From: Phaeobacter sp.
GTDB taxonomy: Bacteria > Pseudomonadota > Alphaproteobacteria > Rhodobacterales > Rhodobacteraceae
DNA: 33,966 bases
Assembly: GCF_022825805.1 (NCBI RefSeq)
Contig: NZ_JAJDWC010000095.1
Span: forward strand, 1 to 33,966
Reading direction: 5' to 3'
Shown: one piece after another, positions 16,787 to 25,523 of the stretch
Numbering within the stretch: position 1 is the first letter of the stretch
How the letters are laid out: each line of letters starts with the position of its first letter
Translations under genes and position numbers: made by a program
Notes under the pieces: generated by a model
The model's database searches: none
Told to the model about the DNA's origin: nothing
What the model saw: only the letters and a program-made list of their open reading frames with translations

Positions 16787-17883
16787 TGCAGGTCCCCTTT
16801 CTGGATCTAAAAGCGGCCTATGATGAGCTGGCGCCGCAGACCGAGCCGGAGATGCTGGAATCCCTTCGGTCCGGTTGGTACATTCTCGGGCCTCAGGTCG
16901 CGCAGTTTGAACAGCAGTTCGCCGCCTACTGCGAGGCAGATCATGCCATCGGCGTGGCCAACGGCTTGGATGCGCTGCGCCTCGCTTTGGTGGCTCTCGA
17001 CATTGGCGCTGGCGACAAGGTGCTGGTGCCCTCCAACACCTATATCGCAACATGGCTTGCGGTCTCGCAATGTGGTGCAATACCGGTCCCGGTAGAGCCT
17101 GACCCGGCCACCCACAACATCACGGCAGAGGGCATTCAACAGGCCATGCAAACCGGGGTGAAGGCGGTGATCGCTGTGCATCTCTATGGCCAACCTGCGG
17201 ATATGACCGCGATCTGCGCAACTGCCGAGGCACTGGGGATACGTGTCATCGAAGATGCCGCCCAAGCCCATGGTGCGAGATGGAAAGGCAAGCGGATCGG
17301 GGCGATGGGTGATGTCGCCTGTTGGAGCTTCTATCCCGGAAAGAACCTCGGCGCGCTTGGCGATGGCGGTGCCTTGACGACGAATTGCCCCGACCTTGCG
17401 GACCAACTCCGCTTGCTGCGCAACTACGGCTCGCGGGAGAAATACAAGAACGATGTACCAGGCTTCAACAGTCGGCTGGATCCCGTGCAGGCCTGTTTCC
17501 TATCAGTCAAACTGCAGGTGCTGGACGACTGGAACACCCGGCGCGCCCAGATCGCGGAACGTTATTTGCAGGATCTTCAGGACACAGATCTGATCCTGCC
17601 CCACATCGCACAAGACGCGCAGTCAGCCTGGCATCTATTTGTTGTACGCCACAAAGAGCGATCACGGTTTGCCGCGGACCTGGAAAGCGCAGGTATCCAG
17701 ACGCTGGTGCATTACCCGATCCCACCGCATGCGCAGGCCGCATATGCCTCGCTTGGTCTGGCCGATGCCGATCTACCAATCGCAAGTGAACTGGCACAGC
17801 AGGTGATCAGCCTGCCCATCGGCCCACACCTGTCGCAGGAACAGGTGTCCCATGTGATCGAAGCTGCGCGTCGCTATTCCTAA
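16783..17883 (+). CDS. fdtB: FdtB/QdtB-type PLP-dependent sugar aminotransferase (DegT/DnrJ/EryC1 family)
   Basis: This 366-residue aminotransferase should turn the 3-keto sugar made by FdtA into a 3-amino-3,6-dideoxyhexose, using PLP and probably glutamate. The PLP-binding Lys187 is in SFYPGKNLGALGDGG. EDAAQAHGA, with its conserved Asp for the PLP nitrogen, lies about 22 residues before it. Start codons ATG 16783 and 16786 are tandem; the first gives the 4-bp overlap with fdtA. The length is normal. It is followed by about 220 bp without genes and then a tRNA gene. Confidence 0.88.
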   Translation: MMQVPFLDLKAAYDELAPQTEPEMLESLRSGWYILGPQVAQFEQQFAAYCEADHAIGVANGLDALRLALVALDIGAGDKVLVPSNTYIATWLAVSQCGAIPVPVEPDPATHNITAEGIQQAMQTGVKAVIAVHLYGQPADMTAICATAEALGIRVIEDAAQAHGARWKGKRIGAMGDVACWSFYPGKNLGALGDGGALTTNCPDLADQLRLLRNYGSREKYKNDVPGFNSRLDPVQACFLSVKLQVLDDWNTRRAQIAERYLQDLQDTDLILPHIAQDAQSAWHLFVVRHKERSRFAADLESAGIQTLVHYPIPPHAQAAYASLGLADADLPIASELAQQVISLPIGPHLSQEQVSHVIEAARRYS

Positions 17884-18106
17884 CAACCAGGGTCGGTGCC
17901 TCAGCACATTGGCCAACGCCCGACCGGTGACTCTTTGGATCGGAAACAGCCGCTGTTTGCAACGTCCGCACATTCACGACTAACCAGTCACATCTAGCCA
18001 GGCGCACCCGCCCCGAACGAAATGTAACGAGAGCTATCGGCGACCTATCGAGCGCGCCAACCAGCCGTATAGTAGATGTTTTCAACGGCTATATCGTAAG
18101 TTTGGG

Positions 18107-18196
18107 TGGCGGAGACGAAGGGATTCGAACCCTCGAGACGGTTTCCCGCCTACTCCCTTAGCAGGGGAGCGCCTTCGACCACTCGGCCACGTCTCC
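18107..18196 (-). tRNA. tRNA-Ser (anticodon GCT)
   Basis: On the minus strand the sequence folds as a class II tRNA. The 7-bp acceptor stem is GGAGACG/CGTCTCC, and the anticodon stem-loop is CTCCC-CTGCTAA-GGGAG with anticodon GCT. A long variable arm (GTAGGCGGGAAACCGTCT region) follows, and the T-loop reads GGTTCGAATCC. The CCA end is encoded (18107–18109). It decodes AGC/AGU serine codons. Its 3' end faces the sugar cluster. Confidence 0.96.
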
Positions 18197-18203
18197 GCTG
18201 ACC

Positions 18204-18232
18204 CGTATATGTGTCAGCATCCGGAGAAACAA
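18204..18232 (-). promoter_or_regulatory. Promoter of the tRNA-Ser gene
   Basis: On the minus strand TTGTTT (18227–18232) and TATACG (18204–18209) are separated by exactly 17 bp. The expected start is near 18197, directly at the tRNA 5' end. Spacing and position support it. Confidence 0.6.
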
Positions 18233-18520
18233 GGCGTTTTTTTCAAATTTCTGCAGGGCCACACAGAAAAAATCTGCTCTGGAAATTCATGCGACATTTG
18301 CACAGCCAAGCGCCCTACGGGCCGCTGTATCTCTTGCGCCAGACATGGGTGCGATCGGCGCGAGACAGGCACAGGTTCAGATGATGGATCGGCATCAAAC
18401 GCTAGCAAAGACTGCTCTCGTCCCCTGCTAACAATGGCCAATCAGTGTAAGCTCTGGCAAGGTTGTGTATGGCGGACACAAACCACAACAGCGGCTTGTT
18501 ACAAAAGGGAATTTACACAG
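18233..18520. other. Intergenic stretch before the amine oxidase gene
   Basis: Together with the tRNA promoter this gap is 324 bp. It is open in the amine-oxidase frame upstream of the chosen ATG, but that peptide is Cys- and Arg-rich with no family likeness, so I do not call it coding. It should hold the amine-oxidase promoter, which I cannot place. Confidence 0.4.
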
Positions 18521-19672
18521 ATGGATCGCAGAACATTTGTAGGCTTGTCCGCTGCCACGCTCTTGTGTGCACCAACGCTGGTTCGGGCGCAGCGGCGACG
18601 ACATGTAACGATCATCGGAGCGGGAAGTGCCGGGCTGATGGCAGCGTATCACCTGACGCAAGCAGGGGTGGATGTGCTGGTTTTGGAAGCGGCAGCAGAC
18701 TGGGGTGGGCGGATCAAGCGCCTGACAGGTTTCTCTGATGTCCCACTCGACCTCGGCGCCGAGTGGATCCACGATGATCCCGGCGTCTTGGGGCGTATCC
18801 TTGGGAAAGGTGACACAGATCTTGGCGTCAAGACCATCAACTATCAGCCGCAAACCTATCAGTTCTGGGACCAAGGCCGTTTGCGCAATTTCGACGCGTT
18901 GCGGCACACATACCGTGAGGTCAAATTCTATGACACGACGTGGTATGGGTTTTTCGAGAGTTTTGTCCTGCCAAGCGTTGGCAGCAAAATCCGGTACAAC
19001 GCGCAGATCACGCGCATTGAAACACAAGGAACCGAAGTCTCCATACGCTTGAACAACGGGGTGTCTGTCACCACTGATCAGGTGATTGTCACGGTGCCGC
19101 TGTCCGTTCTGCAGAAAGGCCACATCTCCTTTTCGCAAGATCTGCGGCCTCGGAATTTGTCAGACATACAGGACATCACCTTCGGTGGCGGGTTCAAAGC
19201 CTTTCTCAAATTCAAAGAACGCTTTTATCCAGACATGCTCTATGACGGGCCGCGCTCAGGCTTCCTTGAGGATACTTGGTCCGAAAAACTGTATTTTGAC
19301 GCGGCATTCCGCAAACCGACGCAAGACAACATTCTGGGCCTCTTCACCGTGTCCGAAGACCCACTGCGCCGGACAACACTTGGCGATCAGGCCCTGCTCG
19401 CAGATATCCTGACAGAGCTGACGGGGATCTTTGGTCCAGTCGTGACGCGATCCTTCCAACACGGCGTCGTCCAGAATTGGAGCCAATCACCCCACATAAT
19501 GGGGGCCTATTCCATGACGAATGATAGCGCACGCGACATCCCCGATATTCTGGCGCCCGTCGCAGGCAAGCTCTTTTTTGCTGGCGAAGCACTGGGCCAA
19601 GCCGACCGATCGACAGTTCATGGCGCCGCCTTTTCCGCCCGGTCCGCCGCTGACCAGATCCTGATGCCATAG
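18521..19672 (+). CDS. Tat-exported flavin amine oxidase (monoamine/L-amino-acid oxidase family)
   Basis: This 383-residue FAD enzyme probably oxidises an amine or amino acid in the periplasm, releasing ammonia and hydrogen peroxide. A twin-arginine signal peptide is visible (DRRTFVG at 2–8, hydrophobic core 9–20, cleavage near VRAQ at 21–24). The FAD dinucleotide fold GAGSAG is at 33–38, followed by the acid LEAAADWGGRIK stretch that includes the GG-R motif. The C-terminal FAD contact is LFFAGEAL with STVHGAAFSARSAA. The start at ATG 18521 is chosen because the signal peptide begins there. The protein is shorter than many amine oxidases (about 450 residues). The substrate is unknown. Tat export fits a protein folded around FAD before transport. 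Confidence 0.83.
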   Translation: MDRRTFVGLSAATLLCAPTLVRAQRRRHVTIIGAGSAGLMAAYHLTQAGVDVLVLEAAADWGGRIKRLTGFSDVPLDLGAEWIHDDPGVLGRILGKGDTDLGVKTINYQPQTYQFWDQGRLRNFDALRHTYREVKFYDTTWYGFFESFVLPSVGSKIRYNAQITRIETQGTEVSIRLNNGVSVTTDQVIVTVPLSVLQKGHISFSQDLRPRNLSDIQDITFGGGFKAFLKFKERFYPDMLYDGPRSGFLEDTWSEKLYFDAAFRKPTQDNILGLFTVSEDPLRRTTLGDQALLADILTELTGIFGPVVTRSFQHGVVQNWSQSPHIMGAYSMTNDSARDIPDILAPVAGKLFFAGEALGQADRSTVHGAAFSARSAADQILMP

Positions 19673-19717
19673 ACTGCCACCATTTGGCACTGCACAGAAA
19701 CCGCCGAACAGCGCCTG

Positions 19718-20068
19718 TCAGACAGAATTGGCACGGATCAGCCAAAGCCTGTGCACCTCTTCCCAATCGGGGATATCGACAGTTTCAAAACCAAAGGTCT
19801 TCCCGGTGGCCATCCTGTGGAACAGCGGCATCGCCCGCAAATGAGCCCCAGTGGTTAGGTAGGCGCGCATCGACGCCTTGTTATCCCAGACCGTCAGCGT
19901 GTGGTGGACCCCGTTGATCCTGCGCGCATCAGCCCGCAGACATCCCGGCGCGGATTTGGCCTGCGTCATTGCTGCCACCGCATGATACCAAAACAGCGGC
20001 ATCCACCAGATGCGGCGGAGTTTGAGACCCGTGATGGAGACATAGACAGGTTGGTTCATGAAGCTCAT
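19718..20068 (-). CDS. Conserved small protein, spheroidene-monooxygenase/ABM-like alpha-beta barrel
   Basis: This 116-residue cytoplasmic protein has no signal peptide. The pattern VYVSITGLKLRRIWWMPLFW, then NGVHHTLTVWDNKASMRAYL and HLRAMPLF, resembles the dimeric alpha/beta-barrel group that includes CrtA-like and antibiotic-monooxygenase-like proteins. The His pair in the middle may bind haem or a substrate in such folds; that is inference. The start at 20068 is uncertain: ATG 20059 is three codons later and neither has a good ribosome-binding site. It faces the amine oxidase gene with a 45-bp gap. No function can be given. Confidence 0.6.
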   Translation of the reverse strand: MSFMNQPVYVSITGLKLRRIWWMPLFWYHAVAAMTQAKSAPGCLRADARRINGVHHTLTVWDNKASMRAYLTTGAHLRAMPLFHRMATGKTFGFETVDIPDWEEVHRLWLIRANSV

Positions 20069-20214
20069 CCGTATTTTGCCGACACGGAATTTTGTAGCAC
20101 GGGCCTGTTTGGCCCACCCCATCAGCTGAGCCAATCATCAGTTAAGTCAATGCCCGGGTGTCACCAGCAATTGCCACGAGCAGCTTAGACCAGACTTTAT
20201 GTATACCCCGGGGA

Positions 20215-20246
20215 TGTCCATGCCGCCGTTTCTCGCGGCATGGACA
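20215..20246 (-). terminator. Strong hairpin downstream of the nucleoside hydrolase gene
   Basis: tgtccatgccgc (20215–20226) and gcggcatggaca (20235–20246) form a perfect 12-bp stem with an 8-nt loop, 15 bp beyond the nucleoside hydrolase stop. It lacks a clear T tract, so it is a hairpin-only terminator candidate or an mRNA-stabilising end. Confidence 0.5.
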
Positions 20247-20261
20247 GATGGGCGATGCCAC

Positions 20262-21182
20262 TTAGGGCAGATCTGCCAAACGGGTCAAAAACAGCGATTT
20301 GACGGCATCGGCATCGACGCCAACAAAAACATCAATTGGCGCCCGGCTTGGATCAGAGGACAGGCGCGTTTCACCCGAAGTCTCGCCGGTACAGGACACT
20401 TCCATCGGCACAGAGCGCACCTGAAAAAGGGTCGGATGCGTACAAGCAATGACCGCTGCGGGATCATGCAGCGAACAGCCATCAAATTTACCGACGGTTT
20501 CATAGAAGTGCAGATAGAAGACAGACATCTCCTGCAGCATCCCGCCCAGTTTGGGTGACTTTTCGGCAATCGCAGAAAAATCGTCTTTCGTGCATAGGAT
20601 CCGGTGGGTGACGTCAAGGCCTACCATCTCCACCGATGCGCCAGAAGCAAACACCACATCCGCAGCATGGGGATCGTGGTAGATATTGGCCTCGGCATGG
20701 GGCGTGATGTTGCCGCCCTCCTCCAGAGAGCCACCCATGATCACGATGCGTTTGACGTTCTGCGCAAATGCCGGATCTCTCTGGATCGCGATGGCAATAT
20801 TGGTGAGAGGACCAATTGGGCAGAGCACCAATTCCCCACGGTGTTCCTGCGCCATGCGGATCAGAAAATCTGCGGCATCTTCCTCCACGGGCTTGGCACG
20901 GGGCGTGGCTGCGGGAATGTCACCAAACCCTTCGTCGCCGTGCACATGAGCCGACGGTGTGAACGGCGGCAGAACCAACGGTGCTTCGGCGCCATGAGCC
21001 ACAGGCAGATCAAGCCCAGCAGCCTCCAACAACCGCAACGCATTGCGGGTGGCGGTTTTGGTTGTGACATTGCCAAAAATAGTTGTCAGCCCCAACAGCT
21101 CGATATCCGGAGCTGCAGCTGCATAGAAAATCGCCATCGCATCGTCGATGCCGGGATCCGTGTCGATGATCAGTTTTGTCAT
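20262..21182 (-). CDS. Inosine-uridine-preferring nucleoside hydrolase family protein
   Basis: This 306-residue cytoplasmic enzyme should cleave the N-glycosidic bond of ribonucleosides to free base and ribose, for salvage. The calcium-binding and catalytic DTDPGIDDA is at 7–15, with Asp7, Asp9, Asp13 and Asp14 as expected. The proton donor/active-site His is His239 in LHDPAAV, followed by the calcium ligand Asp240. The length is normal. No nucleoside transporter is adjacent. The preference for purine or pyrimidine nucleosides is not decided by these motifs. Confidence 0.9.
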   Translation of the reverse strand: MTKLIIDTDPGIDDAMAIFYAAAAPDIELLGLTTIFGNVTTKTATRNALRLLEAAGLDLPVAHGAEAPLVLPPFTPSAHVHGDEGFGDIPAATPRAKPVEEDAADFLIRMAQEHRGELVLCPIGPLTNIAIAIQRDPAFAQNVKRIVIMGGSLEEGGNITPHAEANIYHDPHAADVVFASGASVEMVGLDVTHRILCTKDDFSAIAEKSPKLGGMLQEMSVFYLHFYETVGKFDGCSLHDPAAVIACTHPTLFQVRSVPMEVSCTGETSGETRLSSDPSRAPIDVFVGVDADAVKSLFLTRLADLP

Positions 21183-21293
21183 TGTTATCCTTCCGACTGA
21201 TTAAGCGTTGGGGTTTATCATCGTGCGCCCCCGCAACTCAAGCCCGTGCCGTTTCACCGGCCGTTTCATCAAACTCGAACGCTACGCAACAAA

Positions 21294-21319
21294 TGCCCGC
21301 CTTCGGATGAAGACGGGCA
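21294..21319 (-). terminator. Possible terminator of ychF
   Basis: On the minus strand TGCCCG and CGGGCA enclose a shorter TTC/GAA stem, followed by TTTGTT. It lies 36 bp after the ychF stop. The stem is imperfect and the T tract is broken. Confidence 0.45.
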
Positions 21320-21355
21320 CGGTAGTTGCGCGGCGTTTTGCGATGGTTCGCGCGA

Positions 21356-22453
21356 TCAGGTATTGAACAAGAAGTGCAGGACGTCCCCATCCTTGACGAT
21401 GTAACTCTTGCCCTCTGCCCGCATTTTTCCGGCCTCTTTCGCACCCTGTTCCCCATTGGCAGCGATGTAGTCATCGTAGGCAATGGTTTCGGCGCGAATG
21501 AACCCTTTTTCAAAATCGCCATGGATCACACCGGCCGCTTGCGGGGCAGCAGTGCCAGAACGAATGGTCCACGCGCGTGCCTCTTTGGGACCAACGGTAA
21601 AGTATGTCTCCAGCTGCAGCAGATCGTAACCAGCGCGGATCAGACGGTCCAGCCCGGCCTCGGCAAGCCCCATCTCCTCGAGGAACATCTCGGCCTCTTC
21701 CGGCTCAAGCTGGCTGATCTCTTCCTCAATCTGGGCCGAAATGATGACATGCGCGTTGCCCTGGGCAGCCGCCATATCGGCAACCTTGGCCGAATGTTCA
21801 TTGCCGTCGACAGACTCGGTTTCTCCGACGTTGCAAACATAAAGAACCGGCTTTGTGGTCAGCAGCTGCAGCATTTTCCAGGCTTTGGCATCTTCTGCGT
21901 CAACCTCCACAAGGCGCGCAGGCTTGCCACTTTCCAGCATCTCCTGCGCCATAACGAGGAGCCTGTCCTGCTGTTGGGCTTCCTTGTCGTTGCCCTTCAG
22001 CTTGCGCACCAGATTGGCACGACGTTTTTCGATGCTTTCCAAATCAGCCAGCATCAATTCCGTCTCGATGGTCTCGGCATCGGCGACCGGGTCAACACGG
22101 CCTTCAACATGGGTCACATCGCCATCTTCAAAGCACCGCAACACATGGGCGATGGCATCGACTTCGCGGATGTTGGCCAGAAACTGGTTGCCCAGCCCCT
22201 CGCCCTGTGAGGCGCCTTTGACCAGACCCGCGATATCGACAAAAGTCATTCGGGTCGGGATGATCTGCTTGGAGCTCGCGATTGCGGCCAGTTTGTCCAA
22301 ACGCGCATCCGGCACACCCACCTCACCGACATTCGGCTCGATCGTGCAGAACGGAAAATTTGCCGCTTGTGCGGAAGCGGTTTTTGTCAACGCGTTGAAC
22401 AGGGTCGATTTGCCAACATTCGGCAGACCCACGATACCCATTTTAAAGCCCAT
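21356..22453 (-). CDS. ychF: Ribosome-binding ATPase YchF
   Basis: This 365-residue Obg-related P-loop protein binds ATP and associates with the ribosome. The Walker [10 protein letters not shown] is at 9–17, and switch/G3 reads [10 protein letters not shown]. The G4 motif is CNVGE instead of NKxD, which is the change that gives YchF proteins ATP rather than GTP preference. A helical arm follows (about 130–200), and a C-terminal TGS domain ends the protein ([15 protein letters not shown]). The start at 22453 has GGAGG 6 nt upstream. The divergent gene is the pagL-like one. Confidence 0.96.
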   Translation of the reverse strand: MGFKMGIVGLPNVGKSTLFNALTKTASAQAANFPFCTIEPNVGEVGVPDARLDKLAAIASSKQIIPTRMTFVDIAGLVKGASQGEGLGNQFLANIREVDAIAHVLRCFEDGDVTHVEGRVDPVADAETIETELMLADLESIEKRRANLVRKLKGNDKEAQQQDRLLVMAQEMLESGKPARLVEVDAEDAKAWKMLQLLTTKPVLYVCNVGETESVDGNEHSAKVADMAAAQGNAHVIISAQIEEEISQLEPEEAEMFLEEMGLAEAGLDRLIRAGYDLLQLETYFTVGPKEARAWTIRSGTAAPQAAGVIHGDFEKGFIRAETIAYDDYIAANGEQGAKEAGKMRAEGKSYIVKDGDVLHFLFNT

Positions 22454-22720
22454 GCTGGCCTCCTGATGCCACTTGGGGCCGCTTCTAGGCAGCAATTGGA
22501 GCTGACGCAAGCGAGCAGTCGTTGCCCAGCAAGGCCAAATCAAACGACCGGACGTCAAAAATGGACGTTTGGCGGCCTTTGGCGCTGCATTTTTGCAACC
22601 TAAGTCGCAGAACCACCAACTTGTCACCGCATCGTGAGCCGCCCTGCCCTTCAACTTCTGGACAGGCCTCCCAAATAATCACAACATTCTAACCCGACTA
22701 CAGCCACGAGATTTACGCCT

Positions 22721-23233
22721 ATGCGTCTTAAGACACTGACCGCCATCGTTGGACTGGGCCTTGCCAGTATCATCTCTTTTTCCGTGCCAGCCATTTCGCA
22801 GGAATTGGTGTTGGGCGCAGGGTATTCCGAATTCTCCCGTCCCGGCTCCGAAGACAGCGCTCTGATTTCTGCAGAATATCAGCACAGTCCCTTTTGGGAG
22901 CAGGGCCGCTTCTCCGCAGCCTTTGCCGCCGCGGCTGACGTCCAAACAACCGGGGATCTGTTTGTCGGCGTCGGCGCGGTTGGGCGCTGGCAGTTGCAAC
23001 GGGGGTGGTTTGTTGAAACCAGTGTTCTGCCCGGAGCGTATTTCGAAAACGTCCAGCTGAACGATCTGGGATCTACCTTTGAAATTCGCAGCGCACTGGC
23101 GGTGGGGCGGTCACTGCCCAATGGGAATGCCATTTCTCTGGCGCTCGCCCATAAATCAAATGCGTCGACCGCAGACATCAATCCCGGCGTCAATTCGCTG
23201 CTGCTGCGCTACCACATGCCGCTGAACCGCTAG
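22721..23233 (+). CDS. PagL-like outer-membrane lipid A deacylase family protein
   Basis: This 170-residue protein has a Sec signal peptide (about 1–26, cleavage near AISQ) and alternating hydrophobic strands typical of a small outer-membrane beta-barrel, with C-terminal LLLRYHMPL. The H-x-S-N motif at 144–147 (AHKSNAST) matches the catalytic His and Ser of PagL acyloxyacyl hydrolases. The third residue, a Glu about 12 positions after the Ser in PagL, is not obvious here; that region reads INPGVNSLL. The protein may therefore use another acid or be inactive. PagL removes an acyl chain from lipid A. It is transcribed in the same direction as trpA, about 165 bp upstream. Confidence 0.7.
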   Translation: MRLKTLTAIVGLGLASIISFSVPAISQELVLGAGYSEFSRPGSEDSALISAEYQHSPFWEQGRFSAAFAAAADVQTTGDLFVGVGAVGRWQLQRGWFVETSVLPGAYFENVQLNDLGSTFEIRSALAVGRSLPNGNAISLALAHKSNASTADINPGVNSLLLRYHMPLNR

Positions 23234-23237
23234 ATCC

Positions 23238-23252
23238 GCGGGGCTGCCCCGC
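23238..23252 (+). terminator. Short hairpin after the pagL-like gene
   Basis: gcgggg-ctg-ccccgc lies 5 bp after the stop. It is GC-rich but has no T tract, so termination is only possible. The remaining roughly 145 bp to trpA hold nothing I can identify. Confidence 0.4.
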
Positions 23253-23397
23253 CTCAGTCAGCGCACCGACACCGGTACCACGGCTAGCATAGGCAGTCGC
23301 TACAGCATTTATCGCAGCACCGGCTGCAGTACTGGCGGGATTGATTTCTGACGCAACATTCGGCACACCGGGGCAGATACTGTGAAGAGGCCCTCTC

Positions 23398-24189
23398 ATG
23401 ACCCGCATTGATGCAAAATTCGCTGAATTGAACGCCGCCAACAAGAAGGCTTTCGTGTCTTACGTCATGGCCGGTGATCCGGATTTTGACAGCTCGCTGG
23501 AATTGGTCAAAGGGCTGCCCGGCGCAGGCGTAGACATCATCGAATTGGGTCTGCCCTTCACCGATCCAATGGCCGATGGCCCAACCATCCAATTGGCCGG
23601 ACAGCGCGCCCTGGAAGCCGGAATGACACTTGAGCGGACCCTGGAGCTAGCCCGCCGCTTTCGGGAAGATGACGACACCACGCCAATCGTTTTGATGGGA
23701 TACTACAATCCGATTTACAGCCGCGGCGTCGATGCCTTTCTGGCGGATGCAAAAGAAGCAGGCATTGATGGCCTGATCGTGGTCGATCTGCCCCCAGAAG
23801 AAGACAGTGAACTGTGTCTGCCCGCGCAGGCCGCCGGGCTGAACTTTATCCGGCTGGCAACACCCACCACCGACGACAAACGCCTGCCCCGCGTTCTGCA
23901 GAATACCTCTGGCTTCGTGTACTACGTGTCGATCACCGGCATCACTGGTGCGGCAGAAGCGCAGGCCACAAATGTCGGACCCGAGGTCGCGCGGATCAAG
24001 GCCAGCACTGATCTGCCCGTCATCGTCGGATTCGGCATCAATACCCCTGAAAAGGCAAAAGCCATCGCCTCCGTCGCTGATGGCGCAGTGGTCGGCTCCG
24101 CCATTGTGAGCCAGGTTGCCACGGGCAAACCGATCAGCGAAGTCTTGGAGTTTGTCAAAACCCTGACCGAAGGCGCTCATTCCGCCTGA
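23398..24189 (+). CDS. trpA: Tryptophan synthase alpha chain
   Basis: This 263-residue TIM barrel cleaves indole-3-glycerol phosphate and passes indole through a tunnel to TrpB. The catalytic residues Glu49 (IIELGLPF) and Asp60 (DPMADGP) are at their standard numbers. The phosphate-binding loops GITG and GFGI are present. The length is normal. In many proteobacteria it directly follows trpB; here trpB and trpF are about 4.7 kb away on the other strand. A clear terminator follows. Confidence 0.97.
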   Translation: MTRIDAKFAELNAANKKAFVSYVMAGDPDFDSSLELVKGLPGAGVDIIELGLPFTDPMADGPTIQLAGQRALEAGMTLERTLELARRFREDDDTTPIVLMGYYNPIYSRGVDAFLADAKEAGIDGLIVVDLPPEEDSELCLPAQAAGLNFIRLATPTTDDKRLPRVLQNTSGFVYYVSITGITGAAEAQATNVGPEVARIKASTDLPVIVGFGINTPEKAKAIASVADGAVVGSAIVSQVATGKPISEVLEFVKTLTEGAHSA

Positions 24190-24214
24190 TTGCCCCAAAT
24201 GGGAGCATGTGATG

Positions 24215-24242
24215 GGCCGCACCGAAAAGTGCGGCCTTTTTT
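24215..24242 (+). terminator. Rho-independent terminator of trpA
   Basis: ggccgca (24215–24221) and tgcggcc (24230–24236) form a 7-bp stem with an 8-nt loop, followed directly by TTTTTT (24237–24242). Confidence 0.9.
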
Positions 24243-24276
24243 ATCGGTTATAGGCAGGATTGCGCAGCGCAGGAAT

Positions 24277-24305
24277 AATTGGCAAGAAACTATTACCAAT
24301 ATAAG
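24277..24305 (+). promoter_or_regulatory. AATTGG/CCAAT dyad upstream of lldD
   Basis: aattgg (24277–24282) and ccaat (24296–24300) form an inverted repeat with a 13-bp centre, directly before the lldD ribosome-binding site. The half-sites resemble those of LldR/PdhR-type GntR regulators (AATTGG…CCAATT), but the spacing is wider than in those operators. TTGGCA (24279–24284) and TATAAG (24300–24305) could also be a promoter with a short 15-bp spacer. Both readings are tentative. Confidence 0.35.
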
Positions 24306-24319
24306 GCGAGGATTTGACC

Positions 24320-25489
24320 GTGCCAGTCATTACAAACATTGAAGATCTCAAACGCATCTACGAGCGGCGCGTACCGCGCATGTTTTATGACTATGCAGAA
24401 AGTGGCAGCTGGACCGAGCAGACGTTCCGCGACAACACCCATGATTTTGAAAAAATCCGCCTGCGCCAGCGTGTGGCTGTGGACATGGCTGGGCGCAGCA
24501 CAGCCAGCCAGATGATCGGACAGGACGTCGCCATGCCTGTGGCTCTGGCACCTGTCGGCCTGACCGGCATGCAGCACGCTGACGGAGAAATCAAAGCAGC
24601 GCGTGCGGCAGCAGAGTTTGGGGTGCCCTTCACGCTCTCGACTATGTCAATCAATTCCATCGAAGATGTGGCAGGCGCAACCACGCAACCCTTCTGGTTC
24701 CAGCTCTACACGATGAAGGACGAAGACTACGTCGGGCGTCTGATCCAGCGCGCCAAAGATGCGAAGTGTTCAGCCCTGGTGATCACATTGGACCTTCAGA
24801 TCCTTGGACAGCGCCACAAGGACCTGAAAAACGGCCTGTCCGCTCCACCAAAGCTCACCCCAAAGACAATTGCAAACCTTATGACCAAATGGGCCTGGGG
24901 CATCGAAATGCTTGGCGCGAAACGCCGCAACTTTGGCAATATTGTTGGCCATGTCGACGGTATCTCGGACGCCTCTTCACTTGGCGCCTGGACCGCTGAA
25001 CAATTTGACCCCTCGCTGGATTGGGGCAAGATCGAAAAACTGATCGCCCTGTGGGATGGCAAGGTCATCCTAAAGGGTATCCTGGACGCCGAAGACGCCA
25101 AGATGGCGGCGAACGTCGGTGCAGATGCGATCGTCGTATCCAACCACGGTGGTCGTCAATTGGACGGCGCGCTGAGCTCTATTCAGATGCTACCGGCCAT
25201 CATGGACGCGGTGGGTGATCAAATCGAGGTCCATCTCGACAGCGGTATCCGCTCTGGTCAGGACATCCTGAAGGCGCTCGCGCTTGGCGCAAAAGGCACG
25301 ATGATTGGCCGGGCTTTTGTCTATGGCCTTGGCGCGATGGGACAAGCGGGCGTAACCAAGGCGCTAGAGGTTCTGCACCGCGAACTGGACACGACCATGG
25401 CGCTTTGTGGCGAAAAATCAGTGGCCGATCTGGGACGTCACAATCTCCTGATTCCCGAAGATTTCGGCGGTCGCTGGATGGATCAGTGA
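24320..25489 (+). CDS. lldD: L-lactate dehydrogenase (FMN-dependent, alpha-hydroxy-acid dehydrogenase family)
   Basis: This 389-residue membrane-associated flavoenzyme oxidises L-lactate to pyruvate and feeds electrons to the respiratory chain. The catalytic base His276 and substrate-binding Arg279 are in [14 protein letters not shown]-contacting segments are APVGLTGM and [11 protein letters not shown]. The start GTG 24320 is preferred because it sits 9 nt after GCGAGG and gives the usual [11 protein letters not shown]-terminus; TTG 24314 is too close. No lactate permease or regulator gene is adjacent. Other hydroxy acids (glycolate, mandelate) are possible substrates in this family, but the N-terminus fits lactate enzymes best. 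Confidence 0.88.
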   Translation: MPVITNIEDLKRIYERRVPRMFYDYAESGSWTEQTFRDNTHDFEKIRLRQRVAVDMAGRSTASQMIGQDVAMPVALAPVGLTGMQHADGEIKAARAAAEFGVPFTLSTMSINSIEDVAGATTQPFWFQLYTMKDEDYVGRLIQRAKDAKCSALVITLDLQILGQRHKDLKNGLSAPPKLTPKTIANLMTKWAWGIEMLGAKRRNFGNIVGHVDGISDASSLGAWTAEQFDPSLDWGKIEKLIALWDGKVILKGILDAEDAKMAANVGADAIVVSNHGGRQLDGALSSIQMLPAIMDAVGDQIEVHLDSGIRSGQDILKALALGAKGTMIGRAFVYGLGAMGQAGVTKALEVLHRELDTTMALCGEKSVADLGRHNLLIPEDFGGRWMDQ

Positions 25490-25523
25490 TACCGCGCAGC
25501 TAAGGTCGGATCGCAAAGATCTG

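Noticed and set aside
18209..18520. N-terminal extension of the amine oxidase
   Set aside because: The extra 104 residues are Cys/Arg-rich without likeness to the family, and the Tat signal peptide begins at ATG 18521.
23234..23397. A small Ala-rich gene on the minus strand between the pagL-like gene and trpA
   Set aside because: The frame overlaps coding sequence on both sides and has no start signal; low-complexity composition explains it.
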